NCBI GenBank assembly: GCA_035363115.1
Contig: DAOSEM010000004.1
Location: 186,001-250,000, forward strand
Length of the DNA: 64,000 bases
Direction: 5' to 3'
Source: Syntrophales bacterium
GTDB taxonomy: Bacteria > Desulfobacterota > Syntrophia > Syntrophales > PHBD01
The notes below the pieces were generated by a model. That model made no database searches. It was not told the DNA's origin and saw only the letters and a program-made list of their open reading frames with translations. Made by a program: the position numbers and the translations under genes. Shown here piece by piece: positions 42,512 through 51,597 of this stretch. How positions within the stretch are numbered: the stretch's first letter is position 1; every line of letters begins with the position of its first letter.

Positions 42512-45175
42512 ATGAACACACGTTACCTGATGGCGCTTGATGCCGGAGGAGGATCCGGCCGTTGCCTCCTCCTGGACCCTGAAACAGGGGCCAACACAAC
42601 GGCCCGGCGAAGCTGGACCCACCCCGTCGCCCCCGGCACGAGCGGACTCGGCTTTTCCGTCGAGACCGGCGACGTCCTGAAGAAGCTCGGCGATGCCTCC
42701 CGGGAGGTCCTCGCCCGGGCGGGTGCTGTGCCGGGCCAGGTTGCCGGCATCGCCGTATGCGGGATGCGCAATACGACCGTTGTCCTGGATGCACAGGACA
42801 GCGTCCTCCTGGCAACGCCCAACAAGGACGCCCGGGCGCTGGGGGAGGGCATGCTGCTGGGCATGGAAAGGGGCGCGGAGTTCCACGCCGTCACGGGCCA
42901 CTGGCCGACCCTCATGTTTCTAGGCACGCGGCTCCTCTGGATGAAGAACAACGCCCCGGACCTTTTCAACCGCGCCTCCGCCGCCCTGTCGCTCACCGAC
43001 TGGCTGGCCTTCATCCTGACGGGGAGAATGGCGGCCGAGCGCTCCCAGGCGGGCGAATCGCTTCTCTTCGACCTGAAGCGGCGCGAGTGGGCCTTCGACC
43101 TGATCGATTCCCTCGGATTCCCCCGGTCGCTCTTCCCCGAGCCGGTGGACTCCGGAGCCCGCCTCGGCGAGCTGACGCAGCGGGGGGCCGATCTCCTGGG
43201 GCTGGTCCCCGGCATTCCCGTGGCCGCGGGGGGCGCCGACACCCAGTGCGGACTCCTGGGAGCGGGGGCCGTCCGGGACGGCGACCTGGCCGTTGTCGCC
43301 GGCACGACCATGCCCCTGCAACTCGTGACGGACGACCTGGTCCTGGACGGATCGGGGCGGCTCTGGAGCGGGCAGCACGTGGTTCCGGGGCGGTACGTCA
43401 TCGAGAGCAACGGGTTGATGACGGGAGATGTCATCGACTGGTTCGCCCGGCTTCTCTACCCGGACTCCCCCGACGCGACCCTGAGCCTTTTCGCGGAATG
43501 TGCCGGATCCCTTCCGGGGGCCGCCGGCGTGTATTCCACCTTCGGCTCCGCCCTGTTCGACGGGAGGACCGTCGGCTTCCCCGTCGGCAATCTGACCCTG
43601 TCCCACATGATCACGGGCGACGCTGCCCGGAGCCGGCGGCACATCGCCCGGGCCCTGGTGGAGGGGATCGCCTTCTCGATCCGCGCCAACCTCGAACAGA
43701 TCCTGGCCGTCTCCGGCAGGGAGATTCCCGTCCTCCGGGTGGCCGGGGGCATGTCCCGGAGCGCACTCTTCGACCAGATCGTGTCCGATGTGACGGGCCG
43801 CCCGGTCCTCGTTCCCCCCAACGCCGAGGTGTCTTCCGTCGGCGCGGCGATCCTGGCGGGGGTCGGGGCGGGCGTCTTTGCCGAGCCAGCCGACGGTGCC
43901 GCTCTTGTCGCCGCGGCCCTGCGCGAGCACCGGCCAGGGAAGGCGGAGAAGTACGGGAGCCTTTACGCCGGCTGGCGGCAGGCCTTCGACAAGCGCGCCG
44001 CGGCGGACGCCCAGGTCGGCGACCTGCTGACCGCCGCCCTCTTCGAACCGTCACCCGCGGCGGGCAGGGCGGCCGACCCGTCCTTTTCACCGAACATCCT
44101 TGTCACCGCCTCCATGGACCGGGCCGCCCTCGATGAACTGGAGGGGATCGGCCGCGTGGATTATGCCGAGTGGCGGGAGAAGGTCCGGATTTTCGACGGC
44201 GGAGCCGAACTGGCGCAGGCGCTCTCGGGCGTGCAGATCTTCGTCACGGAGATGGACGTGGTGGATTTCCCGGCCATCCGCGACGCCCGGGATCTGCGGG
44301 CCATCGTCACGTGCCGGGGGAATGCCGTCAACATCGACCTGGCGGCCGCCACCGCCTACGGGATCCCCGTCGTCAACACCCCCGGGAGAAACGCCGACGC
44401 CGTGGCGGACCTGACCGTCGCCTTCATGGTGATGCTGGCGCGGAAGATGCCGGAGTCCGTCGACTTCCTCAAGCACAGCGGCGTGACGGCAAACGACATG
44501 GAGAAGATGGGGGAGGCCTACCTGAAATACCGGGGCAACGAGCTCTGGAGGAAGACGGTCGGCCTGGTGGGAATGGGAAACGTCGGCGCCGGCGTCGCAG
44601 CGAGGCTCACACGGTTCGGGGCGAAGACGGTATTCTACGATCCGATTCTGACCGCCGAGGCGGGGGCCCTGCTGAACGCCCGGAAGGTCTCCCTCGACGA
44701 GCTGCTGGCGGAGAGCGATTTCGTGAGCCTGCACGCGCCGGCGATCGAGGCCACGAGGGGGATGATGAACCGCGAGGCCTTCGGGAAGATGAAAACGGGG
44801 GCCTTCTTCGTCAATACCGCCCGGGGCTCCCTCGTAGACGAAGCGGCCCTCCTGGGGGCGCTCGCGTCGGGGAAGGTCGCAGGGGCCGCCCTGGACGTCT
44901 TCTCGGCGGAGCCCCCGGCGTCGGACGATCCCGTCGTTTCCCACCCCAACGTGATCGCCACGCCGCACCTGGGCGGGAACACGAGCGAGATCGCGGCGCA
45001 CCAGGGGGCCGTCGCCGTCGACCAGATCCGGAAGCTCCTGGCGGGGGAGCGGCCGGACCACCTCCTCAATCCCGAAGTGCTGGACGTTTTCACCTGGTCG
45101 GGACCGCGGCCCGAGCCGGACGGGAAGAAGCAGGAGGAGCTCGCCCGGAACCCGCGTCCCACCTTCACATCCTGA
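42512..45175 (+). CDS. FGGY-family sugar kinase fused to D-2-hydroxyacid dehydrogenase
   Basis: 887 aa. Residues about 1-510 are a full FGGY carbohydrate kinase: LDAGGGSGRCLLLD (phosphate 1), the substrate Asp region LSLTDWLAFILTG, AGGADTQCGLLGAG, GTTMPLQLV (phosphate 2) and RVAGGMSRSALF (adenosine). After a linker, residues about 535-870 are an NAD-dependent 2-hydroxyacid dehydrogenase: VGLVGMGNVGAGVAARL near 683, Arg in NTARGSLVDE, Glu in DVFSAEPP and His in TPHLGGNT, so both halves look active. The class II aldolase gene follows by 31 bp. Together they could phosphorylate a ketose, cleave it and oxidise or reduce a 2-oxo/2-hydroxy acid. The kinase part is most like the xylulokinase/LsrK group; the substrate is not known. 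Confidence 0.9.
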   Translation: MNTRYLMALDAGGGSGRCLLLDPETGANTTARRSWTHPVAPGTSGLGFSVETGDVLKKLGDASREVLARAGAVPGQVAGIAVCGMRNTTVVLDAQDSVLLATPNKDARALGEGMLLGMERGAEFHAVTGHWPTLMFLGTRLLWMKNNAPDLFNRASAALSLTDWLAFILTGRMAAERSQAGESLLFDLKRREWAFDLIDSLGFPRSLFPEPVDSGARLGELTQRGADLLGLVPGIPVAAGGADTQCGLLGAGAVRDGDLAVVAGTTMPLQLVTDDLVLDGSGRLWSGQHVVPGRYVIESNGLMTGDVIDWFARLLYPDSPDATLSLFAECAGSLPGAAGVYSTFGSALFDGRTVGFPVGNLTLSHMITGDAARSRRHIARALVEGIAFSIRANLEQILAVSGREIPVLRVAGGMSRSALFDQIVSDVTGRPVLVPPNAEVSSVGAAILAGVGAGVFAEPADGAALVAAALREHRPGKAEKYGSLYAGWRQAFDKRAAADAQVGDLLTAALFEPSPAAGRAADPSFSPNILVTASMDRAALDELEGIGRVDYAEWREKVRIFDGGAELAQALSGVQIFVTEMDVVDFPAIRDARDLRAIVTCRGNAVNIDLAAATAYGIPVVNTPGRNADAVADLTVAFMVMLARKMPESVDFLKHSGVTANDMEKMGEAYLKYRGNELWRKTVGLVGMGNVGAGVAARLTRFGAKTVFYDPILTAEAGALLNARKVSLDELLAESDFVSLHAPAIEATRGMMNREAFGKMKTGAFFVNTARGSLVDEAALLGALASGKVAGAALDVFSAEPPASDDPVVSHPNVIATPHLGGNTSEIAAHQGAVAVDQIRKLLAGERPDHLLNPEVLDVFTWSGPRPEPDGKKQEELARNPRPTFTS

Positions 45176-45206
45176 GATCACGGTACGGAATGCAAGGGGT
45201 TACACG

Positions 45207-45899
45207 ATGAGCAAATACGATCAAAGCCGGAAGGAAGTGCTGGAGGCGTGCCTCTGGCTGTCGGACCACGGCTACTTCGGTTCCCTGCGGGGCACCGGGG
45301 GGAACGTCTCCATGAGGACGGGCGATGGGAATCTGATGGCGGTCACACCTTCCTCCGTGAACTACCACGAGATCGTCCCGGAGGACATCTGCATCGTCGA
45401 TTTCGCCGGCCAAGCAGTGGAGGGGAGCCGGGCGCCCTCCGTCGAAGCGGGGCTGCACGCCGCGGTCTACCGCGAGCGGCCCGACGCGAACGCCGTGATC
45501 CATACCCACCAGGTCTACGGAAGCGCCTTCGCGCTGCTCAATCTCCCCATTCCCTCGCTTCTGGACGAGGTCTCCTTCACCCTGGGCGAGACGATCGACG
45601 TGGTCCCCTACGCCCTGTCCGGCAGCACGGAGCTGGCCGCCAATGTGGCCGGCAGGCTCGGGAACAACGCCAACGCCTACATCATGCAGAATCACGGGAT
45701 CCTTGCCCTGGGCAGGAGCATGGACAAGGCGCTTCTCGCCGCGGAGCTCCTGGAGAAGGTTGCGCACATCTACTGGCTCGCGCTTTCCACAGGCAGGCCC
45801 GTCACGACCCTTCCCGGGGATATCCGGGACATGGCGCGCTCGCTCCGGGAATACGAGGTGGACAAGGTCAGGAAAGCGGCCGCGAAAGACCCGGCGTGA
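45207..45899 (+). CDS. Class II aldolase (fuculose-phosphate aldolase-like)
   Basis: 230 aa. Zinc ligands His99 and His101 (IHTHQVYG) and His163 (QNHGIL) are visible, with the catalytic Glu in the SVEAGLHAAVY segment and the GGNVSMR phosphate-binding motif. The family cleaves phosphorylated ketoses such as fuculose 1-phosphate, 5-deoxyribulose 1-phosphate or methylthioribulose 1-phosphate to DHAP and an aldehyde, or rarely acts as an epimerase. It follows the kinase-dehydrogenase fusion by 31 bp, so the three activities form a two-gene pathway unit. Confidence 0.9.
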   Translation: MSKYDQSRKEVLEACLWLSDHGYFGSLRGTGGNVSMRTGDGNLMAVTPSSVNYHEIVPEDICIVDFAGQAVEGSRAPSVEAGLHAAVYRERPDANAVIHTHQVYGSAFALLNLPIPSLLDEVSFTLGETIDVVPYALSGSTELAANVAGRLGNNANAYIMQNHGILALGRSMDKALLAAELLEKVAHIYWLALSTGRPVTTLPGDIRDMARSLREYEVDKVRKAAAKDPA

Positions 45900-46003
45900 C
45901 CGGCTCCGGCCGGACCGGTCCTTATCGCAGGGTCCGTATTCCCGATCACGGGATGCAAATGAAGCCGCGGCGGAGACGCCGTGTTCCCGAGGCGGAGGGA
46001 ATC

Positions 46004-47617
46004 ATGATCCGGAACGTTCTTGCAGCCGTTGCGGCCGTCGCCGTCCTCCTCGCCGGCACCCTGTCCCTGCATGCCGCGGAGCCGCGAATCGCCCTCGTCA
46101 TCGGCAACAGCGGGTACGAGGTGGGGGCACTGAAGAACCCCGTCCACGACGCCGCCGACATGGCCGCCGCGCTCGAACGCCTCGGCTTCACCGTCGTCCT
46201 GAAGAAGGACGCCCGGCAGCAGGAAATGGAGGAGGCCGTCCGGGCGTTCGGCCACCGCCTGAAACGGGGAGGGGTGGGGCTGTTCTTCTACGCCGGCCAC
46301 GGCATCCAGATCGGCGGCCGGAACTACCTGATCCCCATCGGCGCCAGGATCGAGAAGGAGACGGACGCCAAGTACAGGGCCATCGACGTCGAGATGGTCC
46401 TGGATGAGATGGCGAACGCGGGCAACCCGATGAATATCGTCATCCTCGACGCCTGTCGGGACAACCCGGTGGGGCGCTTCCTCCGGAGCGCCGGGAGAGG
46501 GCTGGCCATCATCTCCGACGCCCCCAAGGGCACCTTCATCACCTATTCCACGTCCCCCGGCAAGACGGCCGCCGACGGAGAGGGACGCAACAGCCCCTAC
46601 ACAACGGCGCTCCTGGAGTCGATCCGGGAGCCGGGGCTTCCCATCGAGCAGGTCTTCAAACGGGTCCGGCAGCGCCTGAGCCGGGAAACCGGGGACCGGC
46701 AGATCCCATGGGAGCTGTCCTCCCTCCAGGGGGACTTCTATTTCACGCCGGGCTTGACCGGGGCTGCCGCCGCGCCTCCGCGGAGATCCTCGGAGAGGCA
46801 GGTGCCCGCCGCCGGAGCTCCGCCGGGCGATCGGGCCTTCACCAGCCCCACCCTGGGAGCGACGTTTGTCCTGATCCCCGCCGGGACATTTACCATGGGG
46901 TCGCCGGCGGACGAACCGGGCCGGTTTCCTGACGAGACGCCGCACCGCGTGACCATCAGCAGGGCCTTCTACATGCAGGCGACGGAGGTGACCCAGGGCC
47001 AGTGGAAGCGGGTCATGGGGAACAACCCTTCCTATTTCCGGAACTGCGGCGACGACTGCCCGGTGGAGCGGGTTTCCTGGAACGAGGTGCAGGACTTCAT
47101 CCGCAGGCTGAACGAACGGGAGGGAACGGACAAGTACCGCCTGCCGTCGGAGGCCCAGTGGGAGTACGCGGCCCGGGCGGGGACGGAGACCGCCCTCTAC
47201 AGTGGTCCGCTCCGCATGCGGGGGAGCAACAACGCACCCGACCTCGACACCGTCGCCTGGTACAAGGGGAACAGCTGCGTCGATTACGCCGGCGGGTTTG
47301 ATTCCTCGGGCTGGCAGGACCGCCAGTATGCCTGCCCCCGATCGGGGACGCACCCGGCAGGCCGGAAGGCCCCGAACGCCTGGGGGCTCTACGACATGAT
47401 CGGCAACGTCTTCGAGTGGGTGCAGGACCGGATGGGAGACTATCCTTCCGGAAGCCTGACCGACCCGGAGGGGCCTTCTTCGGGATCCACGCGCGTGCGG
47501 CGTGGCTGCTCGTGGGGCAGCAGCGCCCGGTACTGCCGTGCGGCGTTCCGGCTCAAGGGGGGCGATCCGGATGCCCGCGGCGACGGCATGGGGTTCCGTC
47601 TCGTCCGGACACCTTGA
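46004..47617 (+). CDS. Secreted caspase-like peptidase fused to formylglycine-generating-enzyme-type domain
   Basis: 537 aa from ATG 46004, after GGCGGAGGG. Signal peptide about 1-24. A C14 caspase (p20) domain (about 25-245) has the catalytic His99 (YAGHGIQ) and Cys151 (LDACRDNP). A linker (about 250-290) leads to an FGE-sulfatase/SUMF1-like domain (about 290-537): PAGTFTMGSP, PHRVTISRAFYMQATEVTQGQW, YRLPSEAQWEYAARAG and GMGFRLVR. The FGE-like part has the fold of the formylglycine enzyme but most such bacterial domains are non-catalytic or bind ligands. The exported caspase-FGE fusion occurs in several Proteobacteria, probably acting on proteins in the periplasm. Function not established. 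Confidence 0.88.
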   Translation: MIRNVLAAVAAVAVLLAGTLSLHAAEPRIALVIGNSGYEVGALKNPVHDAADMAAALERLGFTVVLKKDARQQEMEEAVRAFGHRLKRGGVGLFFYAGHGIQIGGRNYLIPIGARIEKETDAKYRAIDVEMVLDEMANAGNPMNIVILDACRDNPVGRFLRSAGRGLAIISDAPKGTFITYSTSPGKTAADGEGRNSPYTTALLESIREPGLPIEQVFKRVRQRLSRETGDRQIPWELSSLQGDFYFTPGLTGAAAAPPRRSSERQVPAAGAPPGDRAFTSPTLGATFVLIPAGTFTMGSPADEPGRFPDETPHRVTISRAFYMQATEVTQGQWKRVMGNNPSYFRNCGDDCPVERVSWNEVQDFIRRLNEREGTDKYRLPSEAQWEYAARAGTETALYSGPLRMRGSNNAPDLDTVAWYKGNSCVDYAGGFDSSGWQDRQYACPRSGTHPAGRKAPNAWGLYDMIGNVFEWVQDRMGDYPSGSLTDPEGPSSGSTRVRRGCSWGSSARYCRAAFRLKGGDPDARGDGMGFRLVRTP

Positions 47618-47855
47618 TGCCATGGCCCTTCCCGACAGGCTGAAAAATCCGCCGGGATCTCCCGGATGCCGGCCGCTTGAATCCGGGGCGGACTTCGAAC
47701 GACGGATGTGATACAGGGTTCTTCATCGGGTCACCCGGAGGCGGGACGGCCTTCCGGCCGTTCTTTTCCACTCCGGACGCGAACCGTGTCATGGTCAATA
47801 CGCTTCCTTTGTGGTTTCCTCTTGCCGTGTACAGACAGGGAGGACAGCACGGGCT

Positions 47856-48467
47856 ATGGCAGCAGGCATCCCGACACGGATCATCCGCCACCTGGCAGGT
47901 TATGCCGGTCCCTGGTCGGCTTTTCTTCTCTGCGCCGTTGCGCTTGCCTTCTGCACGGGCGCAATCCCCGCGGTTCGTTTCACCGCCGAGGAGATCCGGG
48001 TGACCGTCCAGCCCCGCCATATCCTCGTCGACGCCATCTACCAATACCGCAATCCGTTCCCCTTCCCGGTGATCCAGGGATACGTCCTGCCCTTTCCGGA
48101 GGACGCGGCCCACTTGCCTCCGGCTGGGGTCGAACTGGTCCAGCAGACCCCGGAAAGAAAAAGGATCCCCGTCTCGCATTCCCTCGGCAGGCACCGCTTT
48201 TCCGTCGTCTTTCCGGGGAGCGGGGAGGTGACGCTTCATCTTCGCTACCGGCAAAGCACCCCAAGGGAGAGGGGCACCTACATCCTGACCACAACGGCGT
48301 CGTGGCTGCGTCCCCTGGAGAGGGCCGTTTACAGGCTGGTTCCGGACGGCGTCCGGATCACCGGCTCCAACTACCCCTTGGCCCCGGAGGCACCCGGGGC
48401 ATTCCGCTGGACCCGGGAGCGGTTCATGCCCCCGGAGGACTGGCACTTTACCTGGAGGGAGGCATGA
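47856..48467 (+). CDS. Uncharacterised exported protein
   Basis: 203 aa from ATG 47856; a GTG start 45 bases upstream is possible. A signal peptide or N-terminal anchor covers about 15-37 (SAFLLCAVALAFCTGAIP). The mature part is beta-rich, with VRFTAEEIRVTVQPRHILVDAIYQYRNPFPFPV and paired strands, resembling an immunoglobulin-like or DUF domain in the periplasm. The stop overlaps the ATG of the next gene, so the two are coupled. No family recognised. Confidence 0.65.
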   Translation: MAAGIPTRIIRHLAGYAGPWSAFLLCAVALAFCTGAIPAVRFTAEEIRVTVQPRHILVDAIYQYRNPFPFPVIQGYVLPFPEDAAHLPPAGVELVQQTPERKRIPVSHSLGRHRFSVVFPGSGEVTLHLRYRQSTPRERGTYILTTTASWLRPLERAVYRLVPDGVRITGSNYPLAPEAPGAFRWTRERFMPPEDWHFTWREA

Positions 48468-49408
48468 ATGTCCTGAGCATCCTCCGCTGTGCGTGCCCAG
48501 CGGCCGCGGGAATGCTGCTCCTTCCCGCACCGGCCTTGGCGAACGCGGGGACGGGATTCCGAACGGCATCGCTCGTGCTTTTGATCTGGATCGCCCTGAT
48601 GATCTTTTCGTCCCTGGGGGGCGTGTACGCGATCCGGAAGAAGAGACTGGCGGAGAAGGGAAGAAAGCGCTCCCTCGAGGGGGCTGTTTACACGCTCGTC
48701 GCCGCTCTCACGGTTGTGATCTCCATGGCCACCGTGGAGACCATGATCCTGTGCGTGTTCGCGGCCGCTGCCGTGGCGCTGGTCCGGGCATACAGGCTGT
48801 TTTCCTGGTCGAAGATGCTCCGGAAGAGGGATGCCGGAGCACCGGCAGACGAAGACGCCGCCGACGCCGGATCCGCTTCCGGAGAGAAGGCTGTCTTTCC
48901 CTGGCTGGAGGGAGCGAATCCGGGGCGGATGCTCCTCGCCTCCTCGCTCATCGTCGCATCGACGGCCATCCTGGTGCCGGTAACGATTGCCGTCGGCTGG
49001 CAGGAGGGCAGTTACCAGCTCCGTCAATCCCAGGGACAGAAAATCGTCAAGGATTTCCGGGAATTCGTTGCGGAGGAGATTCGCCTGCGAAAGCAGCCCC
49101 AGACGGGCGATGCGAGGGGCGGGCTCCTCTCTCTTCATGCGCGCTGCCGGGAGACGTTCGAGAGCAGGGACTACAGCCGCCACCGGTGCGAGCTGCCTTC
49201 CGATCTCGAGGCCATGAAGTTCACGATTCACCTGGTGCCTTCACGGGCGAGCCTGTTCGTACCGGCCATTTCCTTCCGGGCGGACGAGTCGGGGAAGATC
49301 CGGGCGGCAAAGGTCTATTCGCCGGGCGAGCGGTGCCCCGCGGACGCGCAGGTGGTCACGGATGCAACCAGGCCGGACGAGGGTTTCTATCCCCTGTACT
49401 CATTGTGA
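48464..49408 (+). CDS. Uncharacterised membrane protein coupled to upstream exported protein
   Basis: 314 aa; ATG 48464 overlaps the previous stop (ATGA). An N-terminal hydrophobic signal (about 8-26) is followed by three further hydrophobic segments (about 33-55, 70-105 and 150-172) separated by a charged, Ala/Asp-rich stretch (about 118-145). The C-terminal 140 residues look soluble and contain two cysteines (HARCRETF and HRCELP). No known family. The pair with the gene at 47856 might form a two-component envelope complex. Confidence 0.65.
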   Translation: MNVLSILRCACPAAAGMLLLPAPALANAGTGFRTASLVLLIWIALMIFSSLGGVYAIRKKRLAEKGRKRSLEGAVYTLVAALTVVISMATVETMILCVFAAAAVALVRAYRLFSWSKMLRKRDAGAPADEDAADAGSASGEKAVFPWLEGANPGRMLLASSLIVASTAILVPVTIAVGWQEGSYQLRQSQGQKIVKDFREFVAEEIRLRKQPQTGDARGGLLSLHARCRETFESRDYSRHRCELPSDLEAMKFTIHLVPSRASLFVPAISFRADESGKIRAAKVYSPGERCPADAQVVTDATRPDEGFYPLYSL

Positions 49409-49452
49409 GTCGGGGCCTCGCGTCCATGCAGAAGACAGAAAGGAGGAAAACG

Positions 49453-49944
49453 ATGAAGATCCTGGAGGGGAGCTGTTTCTGGCTGGCCTTGGCCGCAGCG
49501 CTACTCCTGTGGCCTTCCGCGGGGGAGGCACAGCAGCGCACGCGGTTCGACCGGCCCGCGATCAACAACATCCCCATCGACTGGTGCCTCACCTGGGCCC
49601 AGAACTGCGGGAAGCCCGCGGCGGACTACTTCTGCCAGACGAGAGGATACCAGCATTCGGACGATTTCGGCGTGGTGAACAACGTCGGGCGGACCGTTAT
49701 CCTCAAGACGAGGCAGGTCTGCAACCACCCCACCTGTGACGGGTTCTCGTACGTCTCCTGTGTCCGGCGCGCCCAGGCCGCCCCTCCTCCTCGGGCGGGC
49801 AGGAGCTACGAGGAGTGCCTTAACCGCTTCTGCGGGATTTGCCGGCAGTCCATTTCCCTCTTGGATGTGGCGGCCGATCCGCGATGCGAAGACTGCAAGC
49901 GGAGAATGGCTCCCCAGATCCGGGCGTGCATGGAGGGCCGGTGA
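49453..49944 (+). CDS. Small cysteine-rich exported protein
   Basis: 163 aa from ATG 49453, with AGGAGG nine bases upstream. Signal peptide about 1-26 (ending GEA). The mature protein carries ten cysteines (IDWCLTWAQNCGKPAADYFC, CNHPTCDGFSYVSC, ECLNRFCGICRQS and CEDCKRR), probably forming disulfides. No family recognised. It is 44 bp downstream of the membrane protein gene on the same strand and is likely expressed with it. Confidence 0.7.
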   Translation: MKILEGSCFWLALAAALLLWPSAGEAQQRTRFDRPAINNIPIDWCLTWAQNCGKPAADYFCQTRGYQHSDDFGVVNNVGRTVILKTRQVCNHPTCDGFSYVSCVRRAQAAPPPRAGRSYEECLNRFCGICRQSISLLDVAADPRCEDCKRRMAPQIRACMEGR

Positions 49945-50091
49945 CCCGTCCCGGGGCCGGTCCCGGTTCCGGGGTGAAGCAGGATGGAGGGAGGGAGCCG
50001 GCGGTGCCCCCTCCCGGTTGCCATGATATTTTGAACGGAAACCATTCGGGAAAGCGGAGCCTGTTCCCGCCCCGCGTTCCCGGAATGTGCT

Positions 50092-51597
50092 TTATTTGCT
50101 GAACACGTAGGTGTGCAGCAGCCTGTTGGCCAGGGGCGTTCCCAGGTCGACGAGAATGTGCTTCGCCTGGGTGAACTCCAGGAGCCCCTGGACCCCGTGC
50201 TCCCGTCCGATCCCGGACTGCTTGTACCCGCCGAAGGGCGCCATGGGGCTCAACTGGTGATAGGTGTTGATCCACATCGTCCCGGTGCGGACGCGCTTGG
50301 CGATTTCGATGGCCTCGGGGATGTTCCGTGACCACACGGCTCCGCCGAGCCCGTAGATGCTGTCGTTGGCCATGGCGACGGCCTCGTCGACCGTGCGGAA
50401 CTTGATGATGCACACGACGGGACCGAAGATCTCCTCCTGCGCGATGGTCATCCCGTTGTGGACGTTGGTGAAGATCGTCGGCTCGACGAAAAATCCCTTC
50501 TTGAGGTGATCCGGCTTCTTCCCGCCGGTCGCCACGGTGGCGCCTTCCTTCTTCCCGATCTCGATGTACCGGAGGACCGTCTCCTGCTGACCCCTGGAAA
50601 TGAGCGGACCCATGGTCGTCTCGAAATCCATGGGATCCCCGATCCGGACGGTTTGGGTGGCGGCGATGGCGCTCTCCAGGTACTCGTCGTAAATGTCTTC
50701 ATGAACGAAGATGCGGGTTCCGGACACGCATACCTGCCCCGTGTGATAAAACACGCCGCTGAGCGAACCCTCCACGGCGACTTCCAGGTCGGCATCAGGC
50801 ATGATGATCTGCGCGCTTTTTCCTCCCAGCTCCAGGGTGACCTTCTTGAGGGTGGATGAGGCCATTTTCATGACCTGCCGCCCGACCTCCGTCGAGCCCG
50901 TCAGGGCGACCTTGTCCACGAAGGGGTGTGTGCACAATTCTTCTCCCAGGGAGGACCCGGGGCCCGTCACGATGTTGACGACGCCGGGCGGGAAACCGCA
51001 TTCGTCGATCAGCTTTGCCAGTTCGAGGGCCGCCAGGGGCGTCTCGGAGGCCGGTTTCAGGACGACCGTGCATCCCATGACGAGGGCGGGACCGAGTTTC
51101 CACCCGGCCATCATGAAGGGATGGTTCCAGGGGATGATGCCGCCGCACACACCGATGGGCTCCCGGTTGACGAAACTCCAGGAGACGTCGGGGAAGTCGT
51201 GCCAGGGGAGGGGCTCGTAGGAAGACAGGCACTCCGCCGTCCGGGCGGCTTTCTCCATCCAGTAGGCCGTGAAGGGGACCTCGCCCCCCGTCGACAGGCT
51301 GATCGTGAAGCCCGCATCCTGGGTCTCGATGGTGCCCAGTTTCCGGGTCATGTCCATGTCGTTGATCTTCTCCACCAGTTTATAGATCAACTGTGCCCGC
51401 TCGCCGACGGGCATGCCGCTCCATACGCCCGAATCGAAGGCCCGGCGTGCCGCCTCGATGGCGCGTTTCATGTCGCCTCGGGTTCCCACGGGCGCCAGGG
51501 CGACGGGTTCCTCCGTTGCCGGATTCATGCTGGCCCTTGTCTCCCCCGACTCCGCGTCCACGAACTGCCCGTCAATATACATCCGATACTGTTCCAT
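50092..51597 (-). CDS. NAD(P)-dependent aldehyde dehydrogenase
   Basis: 501 aa, full-length ALDH superfamily enzyme. WNHPFMMAGWKLGPAL (the oxyanion Asn), VTLELGGKSAQII (catalytic Glu, about 256), Cys290 in GQVCVSG and the C-terminal EEIFGPVVCI are intact. It oxidises an aldehyde to a carboxylic acid. The ATG at 51597 is preceded by an operator-like inverted repeat (51633-51650). The aldehyde could come from the aldolase pathway encoded to the left, but that is inference. Confidence 0.93.
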   Translation of the reverse strand: MEQYRMYIDGQFVDAESGETRASMNPATEEPVALAPVGTRGDMKRAIEAARRAFDSGVWSGMPVGERAQLIYKLVEKINDMDMTRKLGTIETQDAGFTISLSTGGEVPFTAYWMEKAARTAECLSSYEPLPWHDFPDVSWSFVNREPIGVCGGIIPWNHPFMMAGWKLGPALVMGCTVVLKPASETPLAALELAKLIDECGFPPGVVNIVTGPGSSLGEELCTHPFVDKVALTGSTEVGRQVMKMASSTLKKVTLELGGKSAQIIMPDADLEVAVEGSLSGVFYHTGQVCVSGTRIFVHEDIYDEYLESAIAATQTVRIGDPMDFETTMGPLISRGQQETVLRYIEIGKKEGATVATGGKKPDHLKKGFFVEPTIFTNVHNGMTIAQEEIFGPVVCIIKFRTVDEAVAMANDSIYGLGGAVWSRNIPEAIEIAKRVRTGTMWINTYHQLSPMAPFGGYKQSGIGREHGVQGLLEFTQAKHILVDLGTPLANRLLHTYVFSK

